This document shows positions 48,589 through 51,152 of a stretch of DNA of 51,152 nt, in pieces; within the stretch, counting starts at the first letter, position 1; the number at the start of each line of letters is the position of its first letter. The DNA comes from Hyphochytrium catenoides (lineage: Eukaryota; Sar; Hyphochytriomycetes; Hyphochytriales; Hyphochytriaceae). The stretch lies in assembly GCA_900088475.1 (NCBI GenBank), contig FLMG01004655.1:1-51152 (forward strand), written 5' to 3'. The notes under the pieces are model-generated. The model was not told the origin of the DNA. It was given only the letters and a program-made list of their open reading frames with translations, and ran no database searches. The position numbers and the translations under genes are program-made.

Positions 48589-51152
48589 TCACTTAGTCCT
48601 CCGTTCACCTTCTCCCCCCTGGCCATCTACATTCTCAGCTTGATTTACTCCAGCCAGCTCCAATACATAATCAGGAATGTCAGGTCGCTGTTTGACAGAC
48701 GTGTCCAGTACACTCTCGCAATATCGCCTCAGGCTATGTCGCAGCTCTTCTCCTCCTTCCTCAAGTAGTTCAGATAGCTGCATTGGAACACATTTGGTTT
48801 TAGCCGCTTTATCTGTACGTTGCTCCACCCTTCCCGACCCACCTTGTCTACAGGTAGCTTTGTAAGTGCGATGCACCCCAGTGGCTGGATCATCTGCAGG
48901 ATCTAAGTTAGATTGAGCTTACGGAATGCTTAAATAGCGAGCTTGAGAGAACTCTACGAAATGCTGAAGTACCAGCGAGAGGAGATCGACATCTTGCAAG
49001 TGTTGCCCGTAAAGTATACCTGAAAGCACTTTTTGACTCCAGTCCACAACTCTACGCTTTGCTCCCATACTTGACTGTCCACTAGCTGTGATAGAGCTTG
49101 TGCGGCGAAGTTCTAAGCAAGACATCATCAGCTGAACTCAAGACGAACCAAAAAGGTGGACATGCAAACCTTCAGCTTTGGCATGATACTAATCGCAGCC
49201 ATGACCGTACTCAGAGTCATTCTAGGAATCGGATTCAGACCAAGCATTTCCTTGATGGCGGCTTCAATAACGTGCCTGCGTGACAAGCGCCCATAACCGT
49301 CAAGAGACTGTAGATGCACGCACCTCCCATGCTCTCGGCTTTCCCCCATACCTGTTAAATACGTGAGGATGGTCAAAGCAGACTTTTCTAGCCTCTACGA
49401 CATCACGTAAAGGGGCTTCTATTCGATGGAGTAGCACAAGGAGCTCCGCAGCCGACAGAGACCCGTTTTGATCCACCAAACGTGAAAAGCCGACCCAAAC
49501 AATATCAGGCGACAAGGCTATCACCGAAGGCAGTATCCTTTCAAGCTGAAGAAATAGTGGGAAACATCATTGACGCTGCCATCGGGGCCTTGGGGGGTCA
49601 CGACTACCTACCTCTTCCATCTCGAAAGCATGGAGCACTGGCACCAGCAACCTCAGTTTAGTCGGGTCTTCCATGTATCTTTCTCTCAGAAGATCAACCT
49701 GTTAAGGTGTGGCCCCACTGTTTAGAACCAAGCTGTGGTCGGAAAATCAAGTAGTAGGGCGCACCATCTTCTGTTCTGGCTTTCGGCCGGACTGGGAAAG
49801 AATCTCCACGATCCTGAACACCATGGGCAACCCCTCTTCAGCGAAATGTATCACTCGTTTTAGCACATCTGCGGCTCCGTACGCCTTATCTAAAGTACGT
49901 ATGAGCCGCTCTATCTCCTTAACGAAAGCTGCTTGAACTATTTCATTGGTCTTTGTGTAAACCTGCACTCAGATGATAAGGCTGAGAATCTTTGTTTTAA
50001 AGCTGAGTAGCCTTACCTCGGCCAGCCCCGTCAATAAATCGACATTTTTTGTGCAGACTGCCAGGTAGAGGTCTAGTCTAGCTTTTACCTCCTCATGGGT
50101 CGTCGGCATACCGTCATATAGTCTACTGGGTGAGCAGGCATCTAAACTTTCTCGATAAGCAAGAGCTTCGCTCTGCAAAACCTGAACTCCATTCTTTACC
50201 ATTCCAGATTCCACTGAAGGTCAAACCTTAGTTTAAACCAAGCATGTCGGCTGTCGTCATAATCGAAAAGGCATACCTTCAACCTCGGATATCATGACGC
50301 TCTTCGGCTCGGAAGGCGTTTGGTCTGGAGGTAATGCAATGGACGTAATCGCTCCTCCCTCCACCATGGAGCTCAGAAGCGCGACAGCGGCACGTTCAAT
50401 GCTTGGGACAATCTCACTTTTCTTGAACAGCTGATTAGCGATACAGCGGATCGACTTCTCACGCACTTCCTCAGCTGGAGCAGATGCGTAGAGTAACAAC
50501 AAGCGAAGAGCTGCATCGCTTGCAAGGGGCCGCTGGAAGACTATATCCCTCAACGTCAAAATACCGAGATTAGTACCTTCTGGGTCTTCAACATACTCCT
50601 TCACCACCTCAAAGACTCCGGGTATAACCTGAGGCAGCTGACTGATGATATCTCTAAACAGCTTCTTATCTGCTGCTTGCGACGGATCTAAGGTGCCCTT
50701 CAGCTTGCGCAAGAATCTGTTGAGCACCCTGCTGTACCTATCTAGCGTTGCTGACGGGCCTTCCGAAGATTGAATGACAAGATGTCGACTCTGATTTGCA
50801 AACTCTTGATAGAGCAGAGAGAGCGCTAATTTGTACCGTCCATGGGCATCTGCAACAATATGCGTAATAAGCTTGTCTGTGACAGGTGAAATCCAAGTTG
50901 TGCTAAGCGCTGGATCTTTGGAGCTTTCTATATCAGCTGAGTCAATTGAAGCCAGCCATTCATTGCATGCCATACGAGAGATGACAGCGTCGCGAAGGGC
51001 TGAACGCCCACCGACGATGGCTCCCTTCTCTGTCCGTCCCCTACAAATCCGGTGAAAAGCCCATTGGGCCATCTTCTTACAAACTTCAGGCTTCATTTCA
51101 TTCGGCACCTTAACGACTACCTGGTTGTCATTATTCAAACCCACCATGCCCT
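48589..51152 (-). CDS. Symplekin (Pta1-like) C-terminal part, cut by the right window edge
   Basis: The 5' part lies outside the window. The visible exons encode armadillo/HEAT-like helices (VVKEYVEDPEGTNLGILTLR, then DIVFQRP and VREKSIRCIANQLF, 50625-50400). The symplekin C-terminal domain follows: AAELLVLLHRIEAPLRDVVE (near 49440), IKEMLGLNPIPRMTLSTVM (near 49240), corresponding to the LPxLLMRTV block, and MQLSELLEEGGEELRHSLRR, matching QLPPQQL..FD..PELR. Symplekin scaffolds the cleavage/polyadenylation and histone pre-mRNA processing complexes in the nucleus. Near 48920 the frame meets TAA unless a 79-nt intron (GTAAGC...CCTGTAG) is removed, which restores it. The protein ends at the stop at 48589-48591. 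Confidence 0.8.

Noticed and set aside
48901-48920. 20-nt intron or in-frame stop disabling symplekin
   Set aside because: A normal 79-nt intron (GTAAGC to CCTGTAG) restores the frame, so there is no sign of a pseudogene.
1-51152. tRNA, rRNA, CRISPR or transposon
   Set aside because: Reading both strands I saw no cloverleaf with intact A/B boxes, no spaced repeat array, no transposase or reverse transcriptase and no terminal repeats. A tRNAscan and RepeatMasker run would settle this.

Overview
The window is nuclear DNA of a microbial eukaryote with a compact, intron-rich genome. Most genes are broken into exons of roughly 50-400 bp by GT-AG introns of about 50-250 bp. Neighbouring genes often lie tens of bases apart or touch, and the proteins are clearly eukaryotic. 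I cannot fix the lineage. A ROK-family sugar kinase and bacterial-style RCC1_2 repeats are compatible with an alga or other protist, but that is inference. I recognised no tRNA, rRNA, CRISPR array or mobile element. All gene models were spliced by eye, so exon edges are approximate unless a codon is named.

Left part (1-9 kb, + strand): a long purine-rich leader, then a trithorax/MLL-like histone methyltransferase gene (PHD, AT-hook, MBD-like, MYND-like, bromodomain-like, SET and post-SET), an unresolved 1.2 kb stretch, and a UXT-type prefoldin gene. From 9 to 13 kb on the - strand lie a secreted RCC1_2-repeat protein, a small unknown protein and a GET2/CAMLG-like ER receptor. The GET2 gene is divergent from a + strand ROK glucokinase (13.5-14.9 kb).

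Middle (14.9-22 kb, - strand): three tightly packed genes. In transcription order they are an OSCA/TMEM63 (CSC1) channel, a small unknown protein starting 27 bp after the channel's stop, and a REV1-type BRCT protein. The last has a PCNA-binding box but no polymerase domain. Its ATG shares a base with the stop codon of the gene before it (TAATG). It ends 9 bp from the stop of the convergent glucokinase.

Right part: a 16.7 kb HECT ubiquitin ligase gene (22.9-39.6 kb, -) carries UIM, three SPRY, two UBA and a MIB/HERC2 domain. Two small divergent genes follow near 40.3 kb. Next is a 6.8 kb - strand gene (40.9-47.7 kb) whose product fuses a coiled coil, four FAM13-type helical modules, four PSMD9-type PDZ units, ankyrin repeats and a WW domain. 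The right edge holds the C-terminal part of symplekin, a pre-mRNA 3'-end processing scaffold.

The genes form no single pathway. The recurring themes are chromatin and RNA processing (SET protein, symplekin), protein quality control (UXT prefoldin, GET2, HECT ligase, PSMD9-like PDZ) and genome maintenance (REV1-BRCT). The strongest candidates for undescribed biology are the FAM13-PDZ-ANK-WW fusion, the catalytically headless REV1-BRCT/PIP protein with its TAATG junction, and the multi-SPRY HECT ligase.
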